A DNA stretch of 64,000 bases from Dinoroseobacter sp049801095 (GTDB taxonomy: Bacteria; Pseudomonadota; Alphaproteobacteria; Rhodobacterales; Rhodobacteraceae). Numbering within the stretch: the stretch's first letter is position 1; the number at the start of each line of letters is the position of its first letter. Positions 25,460 through 34,352 of the stretch are shown piece by piece. A program made the position numbers and the translations under genes. The stretch covers positions 124,001 through 188,000 of the forward strand of contig NZ_JBNAGH010000003.1 of the NCBI RefSeq assembly GCF_049801095.1. Direction: 5' to 3'. The notes beneath the pieces were generated by a model, which saw nothing but the letters and a program-made list of their open reading frames with translations, was not told the origin of the DNA and searched no databases.

Positions 25460-25562
25460 TTGACATTCCCTATCGTTTCACTCAAGTTTATTCTCAGTCA
25501 AGCCACCCGGGTCCAACAGGCCAGGGAAGCCCGACACAGATCGTTATGTGAGGACTTCCCAG

Positions 25563-25727
25563 ATGTTTGCCGCCCCGAGACCCGTGCCGCCCCCAGACCC
25601 CGACGAATGCCCGGCCTTTGATCGCGCGGAAGCGTTCGATCTGATCGAAGGCATTGCCACGACCGAGGGCCTCCCCATGGAGTGGATGCTGGCCTATCGC
25701 CAAGCGCAACCGGAGCGGGACGAATGA
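25563..25727 (+). CDS. Small hypothetical protein (54 aa)
   Basis: An ATG-initiated frame of 54 codons: a proline-rich start (FAAPRPVPPPDPDEC) followed by an acidic, helix-prone stretch (FDRAEAFDLIEGIATTEG, then MEWMLAYRQAQ). It has a purine-rich patch (AGGACTTCCCAG) just upstream, is downstream of the palindromic promoter, and has the codon use of the neighbours. It would be the first gene of the iron-related operon. No family recognised. It could be a small accessory factor or a leader peptide. Confidence 0.5.
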   Translation: MFAAPRPVPPPDPDECPAFDRAEAFDLIEGIATTEGLPMEWMLAYRQAQPERDE

Positions 25728-25776
25728 GCGCCCAGGCCTCCCCAGGGCGCGCCGCGCAAACCGGTGGGGGCCCGCG

Positions 25777-26259
25777 ATGAGCCGTCCCCAGCTACATATT
25801 CGCGGCGGCGCCCCGATCGGGCTGGTGGCCGATCTCGACCGCCCAGCGGCCACGGCCGTTTGCTATCTGCGGCTCTGGCGGGACGGTCCGGAGGCCCGTG
25901 CCCGGATCTGGAACGCGCTGGCCAGCGCGCTCGGCCAGGAAGACGGGCGCCAGGTTCTGTCGGCCTTCGAGGATCTCGTCACCCTGTGTGCGCGCCATGG
26001 GCGCCGCCCCCTGGCGTGCCATTCCGTGAATTGCCGCTGCCTTGGCGCCGATGAGGCCTGTTTCGCCCAGTTCATCACCACCGCCACCGAGGGCGACCGC
26101 GAGGATGCGATGCTGATCGCGATCCTCTTGGTGCGCCCCGATGTGGCCCCGCTCATCGCCGCGCTTGCGGCCGATTTCGGCCATGCGCTCAAGCGGATGC
26201 ATCTCTGCGAGACGCCGGCCGACCCACGACGCCCCGCCGTCTCTCCGACACTTCACTAA
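25777..26259 (+). CDS. Hypothetical protein preceding the imelysin operon
   Basis: 160 residues from the ATG at 25777, which has GGGGG upstream; in-frame extension further 5' is unsupported. It is soluble with no signal peptide. A conserved-looking cluster CHSVNCRCLGADEACF (about 87-102) has four cysteines and a histidine that could bind metal or an Fe-S cluster. The C-terminal half is hydrophobic and helical (AMLIAILLVRPDVAPLIAAL). Located between the palindrome and the imelysin gene, it may sense or handle iron (inference). No named domain recognised. Confidence 0.65.
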   Translation: MSRPQLHIRGGAPIGLVADLDRPAATAVCYLRLWRDGPEARARIWNALASALGQEDGRQVLSAFEDLVTLCARHGRRPLACHSVNCRCLGADEACFAQFITTATEGDREDAMLIAILLVRPDVAPLIAALAADFGHALKRMHLCETPADPRRPAVSPTLH

Positions 26260-26278
26260 TCCAAAGGACACCAGACCA

Positions 26279-27541
26279 GTGAAACGCCAGGCCCTTCTTT
26301 CCACCACCCTCCTTCTCGGGCTTTCCGCCCCGGCCCTCGCCGTCGAAAAGGGAGATGTGGTCGCCCACTACGCCGATATCGCCGCCGCCAAATACGAAGA
26401 CAGCCTCACCACGGCCCAGCGCCTGCTGGATGCGGTGAATACGCTGGTCGAGGCGCCCTCGGCCGAGGCGCTCGAAGACGCCAAAGCCGCCTGGATCGCC
26501 GCCCGCGTGCCCTATCAGCAGACCGAGGTCTACCGCTTCGGCAACGCGATCGTCGATGATTGGGAGGGCAAGGTGAATGCCTGGCCGCTCGATGAAGGTC
26601 TGATCGACTATGTGGATGCGGGCTATGGCGGCCCGACCGACGAGAACGAGCTCGCGGTGCTCAACGTGGTGGCGACCCCGATCTTCTCGGTCGCGGGCAG
26701 CGATGTGGATGCCACCGAGATCACGCCTGCCCTTCTGTCGGACACGCTCCACGAGGCGGACGGGGTCGAGGCCAATGTGGCCACCGGCTATCACGCCATC
26801 GAATTTCTTCTTTGGGGTCAGGACCTGAACGGTCACGGCCCCGGTGCAGGTGACCGTCCTTGGACGGATTACGCGGGGGGTGACACCTGCACAGGCGGGA
26901 ACTGCGCCCGTCGCGCGGCCTATCTCCAAGCAGCAACGGCGTTGCTTGTCTCCGATCTCGAGTGGATGGCCGCGCAATGGCAGGAAGGCGGAGCAGCCCG
27001 CAACCAACTGATCGCAGACGAAACCGCCGCACTCTCGGCCATGCTGACCGGGATGGGCTCGCTCTCCTATGGGGAACAGGCGGGGGAGCGGATGCGCCTC
27101 GGGCTGATGCTGAACGACCCCGAGGAAGAGCATGACTGCTTCTCCGACAACACCCATAACAGCCACTATTATGACGGGCTGGGCGTGCAGAATGTCTATC
27201 TCGGCGCGTATGTGCGCGTGGATGGCTCTCTGGTGGATGGCCCGTCCCTGCAGGACCTGGTGGCCGTGGCGGATCCCGCGCTCGACGCGGAGATGAGCCA
27301 GAAGCTCTCGACCACGATGATGGCGCTGGCGCGGATCAAGACCGCCGCCGAAGCCGGGTTCAGCTATGACATGATGCTGGAGCAGGGCAATGCCGCGGGC
27401 GAAGCGCTTGTCATGGGCGGGGTGAACGGGCTGGTGGACCAGACCCGCTCCATCGAACGGGTGGTCGCAGCCCTCGGTGTCAGCTCGATCGCGTTCGAAG
27501 GCTCCGACAGCCTCGACAACCCCACCGCCGTCTTCGAGTAA
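26279..27541 (+). CDS. Imelysin family (EfeO/IrpA-like) periplasmic iron protein
   Basis: 420 residues starting with GTG at 26279, with AAAGGA 10 bases upstream. A signal peptide (KRQALLSTTLLLGLSAPALA) leads into an imelysin domain, whose GxHxxE signature is seen in TGYHAIEFLLWGQD. Long helical repeats and DDWEGKVNAWPLDEGLIDY match the family. Imelysin proteins bind ferrous or ferric iron in the periplasm and support iron uptake. Two cysteines occur in GGDTCTGGNCARR. The di-heme protein, second imelysin and DUF1513 gene follow in the arrangement known from proteobacterial iron loci. Confidence 0.92.
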   Translation: MKRQALLSTTLLLGLSAPALAVEKGDVVAHYADIAAAKYEDSLTTAQRLLDAVNTLVEAPSAEALEDAKAAWIAARVPYQQTEVYRFGNAIVDDWEGKVNAWPLDEGLIDYVDAGYGGPTDENELAVLNVVATPIFSVAGSDVDATEITPALLSDTLHEADGVEANVATGYHAIEFLLWGQDLNGHGPGAGDRPWTDYAGGDTCTGGNCARRAAYLQAATALLVSDLEWMAAQWQEGGAARNQLIADETAALSAMLTGMGSLSYGEQAGERMRLGLMLNDPEEEHDCFSDNTHNSHYYDGLGVQNVYLGAYVRVDGSLVDGPSLQDLVAVADPALDAEMSQKLSTTMMALARIKTAAEAGFSYDMMLEQGNAAGEALVMGGVNGLVDQTRSIERVVAALGVSSIAFEGSDSLDNPTAVFE

Positions 27542-27659
27542 GGCCGCCCGGGGCTTTCGCCCCGCAGCCCAATACGATCCGGGCCGCCCCGACAGGGGCG
27601 GTCTTTCCCACATCCGACCGCCCCATGCGCGTCCTCTTTGTCGATCCGGAGCCTATCTG

Positions 27660-29195
27660 ATGCCACGTTTCGCACTGATCGCGACCGCGCTGCTCGGCTT
27701 GCCGTGCAGCGCCACCGGTCTCGAAACCGCCCCGATGCCAGCCCTTGCGGACCTGCATCTGACCCCCGCGCCCCGCAGCGCGGCGGAGACCGCGAGGATC
27801 GACGCCGTGCTCGCCCCACCAAGCCAGTTCGACACGCCGCACCGGTTCGAAGCCCTGCCCGGCGGCGCGGCGACCGTGCCGCACACGGATGGCGAGACCG
27901 CCTTCTCCCGGCCTTCGGCGAACATTGCCCATGAGGACCGGATGACCTTCCATCTGGGCGACGCGATGTTCGCCAAGCTCTGGGTCTCCTCCCCCTCTTC
28001 GACGCTCGCCTCGGATGGGCTTGGCCCGCTCTTTAATGCGCGCTCCTGCCAGCGCTGCCATGTGAATGACGGGCGCGGACATGCGCCGGATGGCCCGGAG
28101 GATGCGGCGACCTCCATGCTGCTGCGGCTCTCGATCCCGGCCAGCCCGAGCCCCCTGCCCCATGCCATCCCGGGCTTTCACGCGACCCTCCCCGATCCGA
28201 GCTATGGCGGTCAGCTTCAGGATCTCGGCACGGCGGGTCAGCCCGGGGAGTACCGTCTCGAGGTCACCTATACCGAGCACAACGTGACCCTGCCCGATGG
28301 GGAGATCGTGGAGCTGCGCCGCCCGAGCTACGCCCTCGCGGACCTGCGCTATGGCTCCCTGCACCCGGAGGCCATGGTCAGCCCGCGCGTGGCCCCGCAA
28401 ATGATCGGGCTCGGCCTGCTTGAGGCGATCCCCGCCGCAGATATCCTCGCCGGAGCGGATCCGGAGGATGCGGATGGGGATGGCATTTCCGGCCGTCCCA
28501 ACATCGTCTGGTCCAGCGAGTTCGACCAACCCATGCTGGGCCGCTTCGGCCTGAAGGCGGGCATGCCCACACTGCGGGAGCAAGTGGCCGACGCATTTTC
28601 CGGCGATATCGGCCTGTCCTCCCCGCTGCGCCCGGCGGCCTGGGGCGACTGCACCGAGGCGCAAACCGCCTGTCGCACCGCGCCCCATGGGGATCAGGAT
28701 ATCCGCGGCTTCGAGGTCGCAGAAGACGCTCTGGAGCTTGTGGTGTTCTACAGCCGCAATCTGGGCGTGCCCGCCCGCCCCCACGCAGGCGATGCTCAGG
28801 TCCTGCGCGGCAAGGCCGTGTTTCACGAGATCGGCTGCGCCAGTTGCCACCGCCCGAGCTTTGTCACCCATCGCCTGCCCAATCAGCCCGAACAGAGCTT
28901 TCAGCTGATCTGGCCCTATACGGACCTCCTCCTCCATGACATGGGGCCCGGGCTTGCCGACAACCGCCCCGAGGCCCGTGCGACAGGACGCGAATGGCGC
29001 ACGCCACCGCTTTGGGGTATCGGTCTGACCCAGCAGGTCAGTGGGCACACCCAGTTCCTCCATGACGGGCGGGCGCGCAGCTTGCTGGAGGCGATCCTGT
29101 GGCATGGCGGCGAAGCGCAAGCCGCGCGCGATGCCGCCGCGTCCCTGCCCACCGAAGACCGCCACGCGCTCATCGCGTTTCTGGAGAGTTTATGA
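27660..29195 (+). CDS. Di-heme oxidoreductase (DUF1111 family), c-type
   Basis: 511 residues. The start at 27660 has GGAG at 8 bases and gives a signal peptide ending near ATGLE. Two CxxCH heme c sites are visible: SCQRCH (C130-H134) and CASCH in the C-terminal third, the layout of DUF1111 proteins related to MauG-type di-heme enzymes. Periplasmic. In imelysin operons it may oxidise or reduce iron during uptake (inference). It starts 118 bases after the imelysin gene, and its stop overlaps the next gene (ATGA). Confidence 0.9.
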   Translation: MPRFALIATALLGLPCSATGLETAPMPALADLHLTPAPRSAAETARIDAVLAPPSQFDTPHRFEALPGGAATVPHTDGETAFSRPSANIAHEDRMTFHLGDAMFAKLWVSSPSSTLASDGLGPLFNARSCQRCHVNDGRGHAPDGPEDAATSMLLRLSIPASPSPLPHAIPGFHATLPDPSYGGQLQDLGTAGQPGEYRLEVTYTEHNVTLPDGEIVELRRPSYALADLRYGSLHPEAMVSPRVAPQMIGLGLLEAIPAADILAGADPEDADGDGISGRPNIVWSSEFDQPMLGRFGLKAGMPTLREQVADAFSGDIGLSSPLRPAAWGDCTEAQTACRTAPHGDQDIRGFEVAEDALELVVFYSRNLGVPARPHAGDAQVLRGKAVFHEIGCASCHRPSFVTHRLPNQPEQSFQLIWPYTDLLLHDMGPGLADNRPEARATGREWRTPPLWGIGLTQQVSGHTQFLHDGRARSLLEAILWHGGEAQAARDAAASLPTEDRHALIAFLESL

Positions 29196-30229
29196 CACAG
29201 CCCCTGTTTCTCGCCGCCCTGCTAGGAGCCAGTCTCGCCCTGACCGCACCTTCCGCGCTTTGGGCTCAAGCCACGCCAGCGGAGAAGATCGAGGATGTGT
29301 TGAGCGGGCATATCCTTCCGCGGGTGGAGGCGTTGGCCAATGCCGGTACGGCATTGGCGCAGACCGCCGAGGCACATTGCGCCCCCGAGGATCCGGCCCT
29401 GCGCCGCGCCTATGGCACGGCTTTTGATGCCTGGATCGCTGTCAGCCACTTGCGGTTTGGACCGTCCGAGACCGATCAGCGCGCCTTTGCGCTCGCGTTC
29501 TGGCCCGATCCACGGGGCACCGGGCCGCGTACGCTCGCGGGGCTTCTCGCGGAGGCTGACCCGATCCTCCAGAGCGCGGAGGATTACGCTCAGGTTTCCA
29601 TCGCCGCGCGGGGGTTCTACGCCCTTGAGCTGCTGCTCTATGATCCCGCACTGATGACCGCAGGGACGCCCGAGGTCCATTGCCAACTCGTCCAGACGAT
29701 CAGTGCCGATATCGCGCAGAACACGGGCGCCATGGCCGAGGACTGGCGCGGGCCCTATGCCGCGGCCTTCTCGGAGCCCAGCGCCGAGGGGATCTATCGC
29801 TCCGAGACCGAGATCCTGCAGGAAGGGTTCAAGGCGCTCTCCACCGGCCTCCAGTTCACGTCCGAGACGCGGCTTGGGCGGCCTCTGGGCACGTTCGAGC
29901 GCCCGCGCCCGACCCGGGCCGAAGCGCGCCGCTCCGGCCGGTCCGCGCAGCATGTGGCGCTGAGCCTGCAGGCGCTCGCGGATCTGGCCGATCGGTTGTC
30001 GCGCAGTGACCCGGCGCTCAACGCCGATCTCGCCGCCCATTTCGAGCGTAGCCTCGCGCGCCTCGCGGCACTGGAGGATCCCGTCTTTGCTGGCGTTGCG
30101 GACCCGTCCGGTCGCTTCCGGGTCGAGGCTCTGCAATACAGCATCGAGGAAATCCGCGCCCTTGTGAGCGGATCCCTCGGCCCGACACTGGGCGTCGCGG
30201 CGGGGTTCAACGCGCTGGATGGCGATTGA
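29192..30229 (+). CDS. Second imelysin family protein
   Basis: 345 residues. The ATG at 29192 overlaps the upstream stop and gives a signal peptide (LFLAALLGASLALTAPSALWA). Helical imelysin-like domain with FDAWIAVSHLRFGPSE, ARGFYALELLLYD (in the position of the GxHxxE motif, with the His replaced by Phe-Tyr) and EALQYSIEEIRAL near the end. It is shorter than the first imelysin. Loss of the motif His suggests different metal chemistry or a partner role. It is coupled to DUF1111 and to the DUF1513 gene (TGATG). Confidence 0.85.
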   Translation: MTQPLFLAALLGASLALTAPSALWAQATPAEKIEDVLSGHILPRVEALANAGTALAQTAEAHCAPEDPALRRAYGTAFDAWIAVSHLRFGPSETDQRAFALAFWPDPRGTGPRTLAGLLAEADPILQSAEDYAQVSIAARGFYALELLLYDPALMTAGTPEVHCQLVQTISADIAQNTGAMAEDWRGPYAAAFSEPSAEGIYRSETEILQEGFKALSTGLQFTSETRLGRPLGTFERPRPTRAEARRSGRSAQHVALSLQALADLADRLSRSDPALNADLAAHFERSLARLAALEDPVFAGVADPSGRFRVEALQYSIEEIRALVSGSLGPTLGVAAGFNALDGD

Positions 30230-31314
30230 TGACCCGGGCGGTTCCGGACCGGCGCGCCTTTCTCGGCGGACTTCTGGCGGCGGGTGCGATGCCCATGCCG
30301 AGCTGGGCGGATGCGGGCGCTCCGGCTTATCTGAGCGCGGCGGGTCGGCCCGATGGTCGGGCCGTGCTCTGCGGGCTGAGCGCCGAGCTCGAGATCCTCT
30401 TCGAGCTCCCCCTGCCCGCACGCGGCCATGCGGCGGCGGCACATCCCTCGCGGCCCGAGGCCGTGGCCTTTGCCCGGCGCCCCGGCACCTTCGCCATCGT
30501 CCTCGATTGCCGAACCGGCGCGGCTGCCGCCCGGTTGGAGGCGCCCGCGGGGCGGCATTTCTACGGGCATGGGGTGTTCTCTCGCTCGGGCGATTGGCTC
30601 TTCACAACAGAGAATGACTACGAGACCGGCACCGGCGCGGTCGGGGTCTGGGACGTGCAGGCGGGCTATCGCCGCGCGGGCAGCTTTGCCAGTGGCGGGG
30701 TCGGTCCCCATGACATCCGGCGCCTTCCGACAACGGAGACGCTGGTCGTGGCCAATGGCGGCATTGAGACCCATCCGGAGACCGGACGCACCAAGCTGAA
30801 CCTACCCACTATGGCGCCGAACCTGGCCTATCTCCGCGACGGGGCGGTGATCGACACAGCGCGCCTGCCCCAGGACCTGCATATGAACTCGATCCGTCAT
30901 CTGGCCGTGGCCGAGACCGGCACCGTCGCCTTTGGGATGCAGTGGCAAGGCGATGGCCTCAGCCCGGCGCTGGTCGGGCTTCACCGGGTGGGGCAGAAGA
31001 TACGGCTCTGCGCGGCGCCACCGGACGCGCTGCGCGCGCTTCGGGGCTATATTGGCAGTGTCGCGGTGAGCCGGGCGGGCACGACGATCGCAGCCACATC
31101 CCCGCGCGGTGGGGTCATCCACCTCTATGACGCTGGCCAAGGCAGTCTGACCCGGGCGATCCCGCTGGAGGATGTCAGTGGCGTAGATCTGCACCGCGAT
31201 GGCTTTGCGGTGACGGCAGGCACCGGTGCTCTGCGCAGCCTGTCGGCGGGTGCGAGCGGGTACGCCCGCTCAGTCCAGGGCCTCGCCTGGGACAATCATC
31301 TCGTAAGGGTGTGA
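30229..31314 (+). CDS. DUF1513 beta-propeller protein with Tat-like leader
   Basis: 361 residues. It begins at the ATG sharing bases with the upstream stop. The N-terminus VPDRRAFLGGLLAAGAMP is a twin-arginine leader. The body alternates short beta strands with HxxGHGVFSRSGDWLFTTENDYETG, GVGPHDIRRLP, HMNSIRHLAV and FGMQWQGD, as in DUF1513 (WD40-like/quinoprotein-like propeller) proteins. Members routinely end imelysin/di-heme operons, but their biochemical role is not established. Periplasmic. Confidence 0.88.
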   Translation: MTRAVPDRRAFLGGLLAAGAMPMPSWADAGAPAYLSAAGRPDGRAVLCGLSAELEILFELPLPARGHAAAAHPSRPEAVAFARRPGTFAIVLDCRTGAAAARLEAPAGRHFYGHGVFSRSGDWLFTTENDYETGTGAVGVWDVQAGYRRAGSFASGGVGPHDIRRLPTTETLVVANGGIETHPETGRTKLNLPTMAPNLAYLRDGAVIDTARLPQDLHMNSIRHLAVAETGTVAFGMQWQGDGLSPALVGLHRVGQKIRLCAAPPDALRALRGYIGSVAVSRAGTTIAATSPRGGVIHLYDAGQGSLTRAIPLEDVSGVDLHRDGFAVTAGTGALRSLSAGASGYARSVQGLAWDNHLVRV

Positions 31315-31331
31315 GGGGGTCGGCGCGCGGC

Positions 31332-31643
31332 TTAGTGCGTCCAGACCGTGCGCCGGTTGGTGGCGAAGTTGTCGCCATAGCCGCCGGGCCGGATATTTGC
31401 CTTGCGCTTCTTGGGCTCGGTCACGGTGACCTCGATCCCCTTGTCCCGGGCGTAGTCCAGCGCGGCTTCCTTGGTGTCAAAGCGCAGCTTCACCTGGCTC
31501 TGCGTATCGTCGGAGCTTGTCCAGCCCATGAGGGGGTCGATCTCGCGCGCGCTGTCCGGCGCATGCTCCAGAACCCATCCCTTGGTCTTCGCCTGCCCCG
31601 AGGACATGGCGGTTTTGGCTGGCTGATAGATGCGCGCGCGCAT
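31332..31643 (-). CDS. Complex I accessory subunit (NDUFS4-like, ETC complex I subunit)
   Basis: 103 residues. The sequence is that of the alphaproteobacterial homologue of mitochondrial NDUFS4: ARIYQPAKTAMSSGQAKTKGW, a MGWTSSDDTQSQVKLRF core, and a basic C-terminus GDNFATNRRTVWTH. It sits on the peripheral arm of NADH:ubiquinone oxidoreductase and stabilises it. It is encoded alone, away from any nuo operon, as is usual, and is convergent with the DUF1513 gene across 17 bases. Confidence 0.92.
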   Translation of the reverse strand: MRARIYQPAKTAMSSGQAKTKGWVLEHAPDSAREIDPLMGWTSSDDTQSQVKLRFDTKEAALDYARDKGIEVTVTEPKKRKANIRPGGYGDNFATNRRTVWTH

Positions 31644-32166
31644 GGGCGACCCTTTCCTTGCTTGGCCGCACTATTGCCAGAGGCCCGGGCCAATGCAAGC
31701 CAAACACCATGCGACGCACGGCCGCTCTGGCGCGTTGCGCGCTTCGTCAAACCGCTTTGGAGGGGGGATACAAGCGACTGCCGATCGACCTCGAGGGAGC
31801 GAGGGGTGGGGTGGGTGGTGCGAGACCGACCGACAGCCATTTGCTGCTTGCAGTAGAAAGGTAGGCGCTCCGTACACTCAATACAATTGAATTTTCGCCC
31901 CCGGGTTGAGGTGCGCGGTAAACCCTCGCGCAAGACTCACCTTCAATTGACTGATTTTTAAACAAAATTACCGAATTGCGGCATTATGGCCCAAGACCTT
32001 GGTCTTAGACGATTTTTTAGGGTGCAGGCCGCGCTGGGGCGATATTATTGACCGCAATCAAGAACTCAACCCTCAATCTTCGCATCCTGCAAAGATTTCT
32101 GACGCCCCTCCCCCTTGCAAGAGAACAAAAACAGATCACCTTAGGGGTCCAGAAAGGAATCGACCC
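31644..32166. other. Intergenic region upstream of uvrB
   Basis: 523 bases between divergent genes. No credible gene is seen. The half nearest uvrB (31880-32100) is AT-richer. It contains an 8-bp inverted repeat CAATTGAA (31884-31891) / TTCAATTG (31942-31949) and a small dyad AAGACC-TT-GGTCTT (31993-32006). It must carry the uvrB promoter; a possible LexA half-match is listed separately. Confidence 0.55.
32123..32137. promoter_or_regulatory. Possible degenerate LexA (SOS) box upstream of uvrB
   Basis: GAAC-N7-GATC differs at one base from GAAC-N7-GAAC, the complement of the alphaproteobacterial SOS box GTTC-N7-GTTC. It ends 29 bases before the uvrB start. No full match occurs in the intergenic region, so SOS control is only a possibility. 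Confidence 0.3.
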
Positions 32167-34344
32167 ATGGACCAGCCTGTTCTGAATGCCATCGCCGAAG
32201 ACGTGCGCAGCCGCCCCAAACTGGAGGGCGGGCAGACCTTTCGCATGGAGACGAGCTTTGCGCCCGCAGGCGACCAGCCGACCGCGATTGTCGAGCTGAG
32301 CCAGGGCGTGCGCGACGGCGAGCGGGATCAGGTGCTGCTCGGGGCCACGGGCACGGGCAAGACCTTCACCATGGCCAAGGTGATCGAAGAGACCCAGCGC
32401 CCGGCGATCATCCTTGCCCCCAACAAGACACTGGCCGCGCAGCTCTATGGTGAGTTCAAGGGGTTCTTTCCGGACAATGCGGTCGAGTACTTCGTCAGTT
32501 ACTACGACTATTACCAGCCCGAGGCCTATGTGGCGCGGTCGGACACCTATATCGAGAAGGAATCCCAGATCAACGAGCAGATCGACCGCATGCGCCACTC
32601 GGCGACGCGGGCGCTTCTGGAGCGGGATGACGTGATCATCGTGGCCTCGGTCTCCTGCATTTACGGTATCGGTTCCGTGGAGACCTATGGCGCGATGACC
32701 CAGGACCTGATCGCCGGGAACGAATACGACCAGCGCCAGATCATGGCGGACCTCGTGGCCCAGCAATACCGCCGCAACGATGCCGCCTTCCAGCGGGGGT
32801 CCTTCCGGGTACGGGGCGACAGTCTCGAGGTCTGGCCCGCGCACCTTGAGGACAGGGCGCTGAAGTTTTCCTTCTTCGGGGAGGAGCTCGAAAGCATCAC
32901 CGAGTTCGACCCGCTCACGGGGGAGAAGGCCGATACGGTGGACCGGATCCGGATCTACGCGAACTCCCACTACGTCACGCCCCGCCCGACCATGCAGCAG
33001 GCGATTGTCTCGATCAAAAAGGAGCTGCGAATCCGGCTCGACCAGCTCGTCGCGGAGGGCAAACTGCTGGAGGCGCAACGGCTGGAGCAGCGCACGAATT
33101 TCGACATCGAGATGCTGGAGGCCACGGGCGTCTGCAACGGGATCGAGAACTACTCGCGCTACCTCACGGGTCGCGCCCCGGGCGAGCCGCCCCCCACCCT
33201 CTTCGAATACATCCCCGACAACGCCATCGTCTTCGCCGATGAGAGCCATGTCTCGGTCCCGCAGATCGGCGGCATGTATAAGGGCGACTATCGACGCAAA
33301 TTCACCCTCGCCGAGCACGGATTCCGCCTGCCTTCCTGCATGGACAACCGCCCGCTCAAGTTTGAGGAATGGGACGCCATGCGCCCGCAATCGGTCTTCG
33401 TCTCAGCCACCCCTGCCGCGTGGGAGCTGGAACAGACCGGCGGCATCTTCACCGAACAGGTGATCCGCCCCACGGGCCTGCTCGACCCGCAGGTCGAAAT
33501 CCGCCCGGTCGAGATGCAGGTGGACGACCTGCTGGACGAGGTGCGCCGGGTCACGGCGGACGGGTTCCGGACGCTGGTCACCACCCTGACCAAACGCATG
33601 GCCGAGGACCTGACGGAGTACATGCACGAACAGGGGATCAAGGTCCGCTACATGCATTCCGACATCGACACGCTGGAGCGGATCGAGATCCTGCGCGACT
33701 TGCGGCTCGGGGCCTTCGACGTGCTGATCGGGATCAACCTCTTGCGCGAGGGGCTCGATATCCCGGAATGCGGGCTTGTCGCGATCCTCGATGCGGATAA
33801 GGAGGGCTTCCTGCGCTCTGAAACCTCGCTGGTGCAGACCATCGGCCGCGCTGCGCGGAATGCCGATGGCCGCGTGATCATGTATGCGGACCGGATCACC
33901 GGCTCCATGGAGCGGGCGCTGGCCGAGACCAACCGACGTCGCGCCAAGCAGATCGCCTATAACGAGGAACATGGCATCACCCCAGAGACGGTGAAGAAGA
34001 ACGTCGAGGACGTGCTGGCCGGGCTCTACGAGGGCGACGTGGACATGAACCGCGTGACCGCGAAGATCGACAAACCGCTCCACGGCGGCAATCTCGAGGC
34101 GGTGCTGGACGGGCTGCGCACGGATATGCGCAAGGCCGCCGAGAACTTGGAGTTCGAAGAAGCCGCCCGCCTGCGGGATGAGATCAAACGGCTGGAGGCG
34201 GTCGATCTGGCCATCGCCGACGACCCGCTGGCGCGCCAGTCAGCCGTTGAGGCCGCCGTTGAAGAAAGCGCCAAAGCCTCGGGCCGGAGTACAGCCGGAA
34301 GGCCGGGGCAACGGGGTGGGAATGTGAAGCGGCGGAGGAAATAG
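32167..34344 (+). CDS. uvrB: Excinuclease ABC subunit B
   Basis: 725 residues, close to normal for UvrB. Walker A GATGTGKT is at 59-66. The UvrB beta-hairpin region YYDYYQPEAYV and SCIYGIG follow. Helicase motifs include DESHVSVPQ and SATPAAWEL in the middle, then LLREGLDIPE and QTIGRAARN. The UVR domain that binds UvrC is near the C-terminus (ENLEFEEAARLRDEIKRLE), and the tail is Gly/Arg-rich. It loads onto DNA damage with UvrA and positions UvrC for incision. The start at 32167 has GAAAGGAA upstream. Its stop is followed after 8 bases by an AT-rich hypothetical gene. Confidence 0.98.
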   Translation: MDQPVLNAIAEDVRSRPKLEGGQTFRMETSFAPAGDQPTAIVELSQGVRDGERDQVLLGATGTGKTFTMAKVIEETQRPAIILAPNKTLAAQLYGEFKGFFPDNAVEYFVSYYDYYQPEAYVARSDTYIEKESQINEQIDRMRHSATRALLERDDVIIVASVSCIYGIGSVETYGAMTQDLIAGNEYDQRQIMADLVAQQYRRNDAAFQRGSFRVRGDSLEVWPAHLEDRALKFSFFGEELESITEFDPLTGEKADTVDRIRIYANSHYVTPRPTMQQAIVSIKKELRIRLDQLVAEGKLLEAQRLEQRTNFDIEMLEATGVCNGIENYSRYLTGRAPGEPPPTLFEYIPDNAIVFADESHVSVPQIGGMYKGDYRRKFTLAEHGFRLPSCMDNRPLKFEEWDAMRPQSVFVSATPAAWELEQTGGIFTEQVIRPTGLLDPQVEIRPVEMQVDDLLDEVRRVTADGFRTLVTTLTKRMAEDLTEYMHEQGIKVRYMHSDIDTLERIEILRDLRLGAFDVLIGINLLREGLDIPECGLVAILDADKEGFLRSETSLVQTIGRAARNADGRVIMYADRITGSMERALAETNRRRAKQIAYNEEHGITPETVKKNVEDVLAGLYEGDVDMNRVTAKIDKPLHGGNLEAVLDGLRTDMRKAAENLEFEEAARLRDEIKRLEAVDLAIADDPLARQSAVEAAVEESAKASGRSTAGRPGQRGGNVKRRRK

Positions 34345-34352
34345 GAGAACCA

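Noticed and set aside
25724..25780. An 18-codon frame overlapping the end of the 54-aa gene.
   Set aside because: Too short, Gly/Arg/Pro-rich, no ribosome site; not distinguishable from chance.
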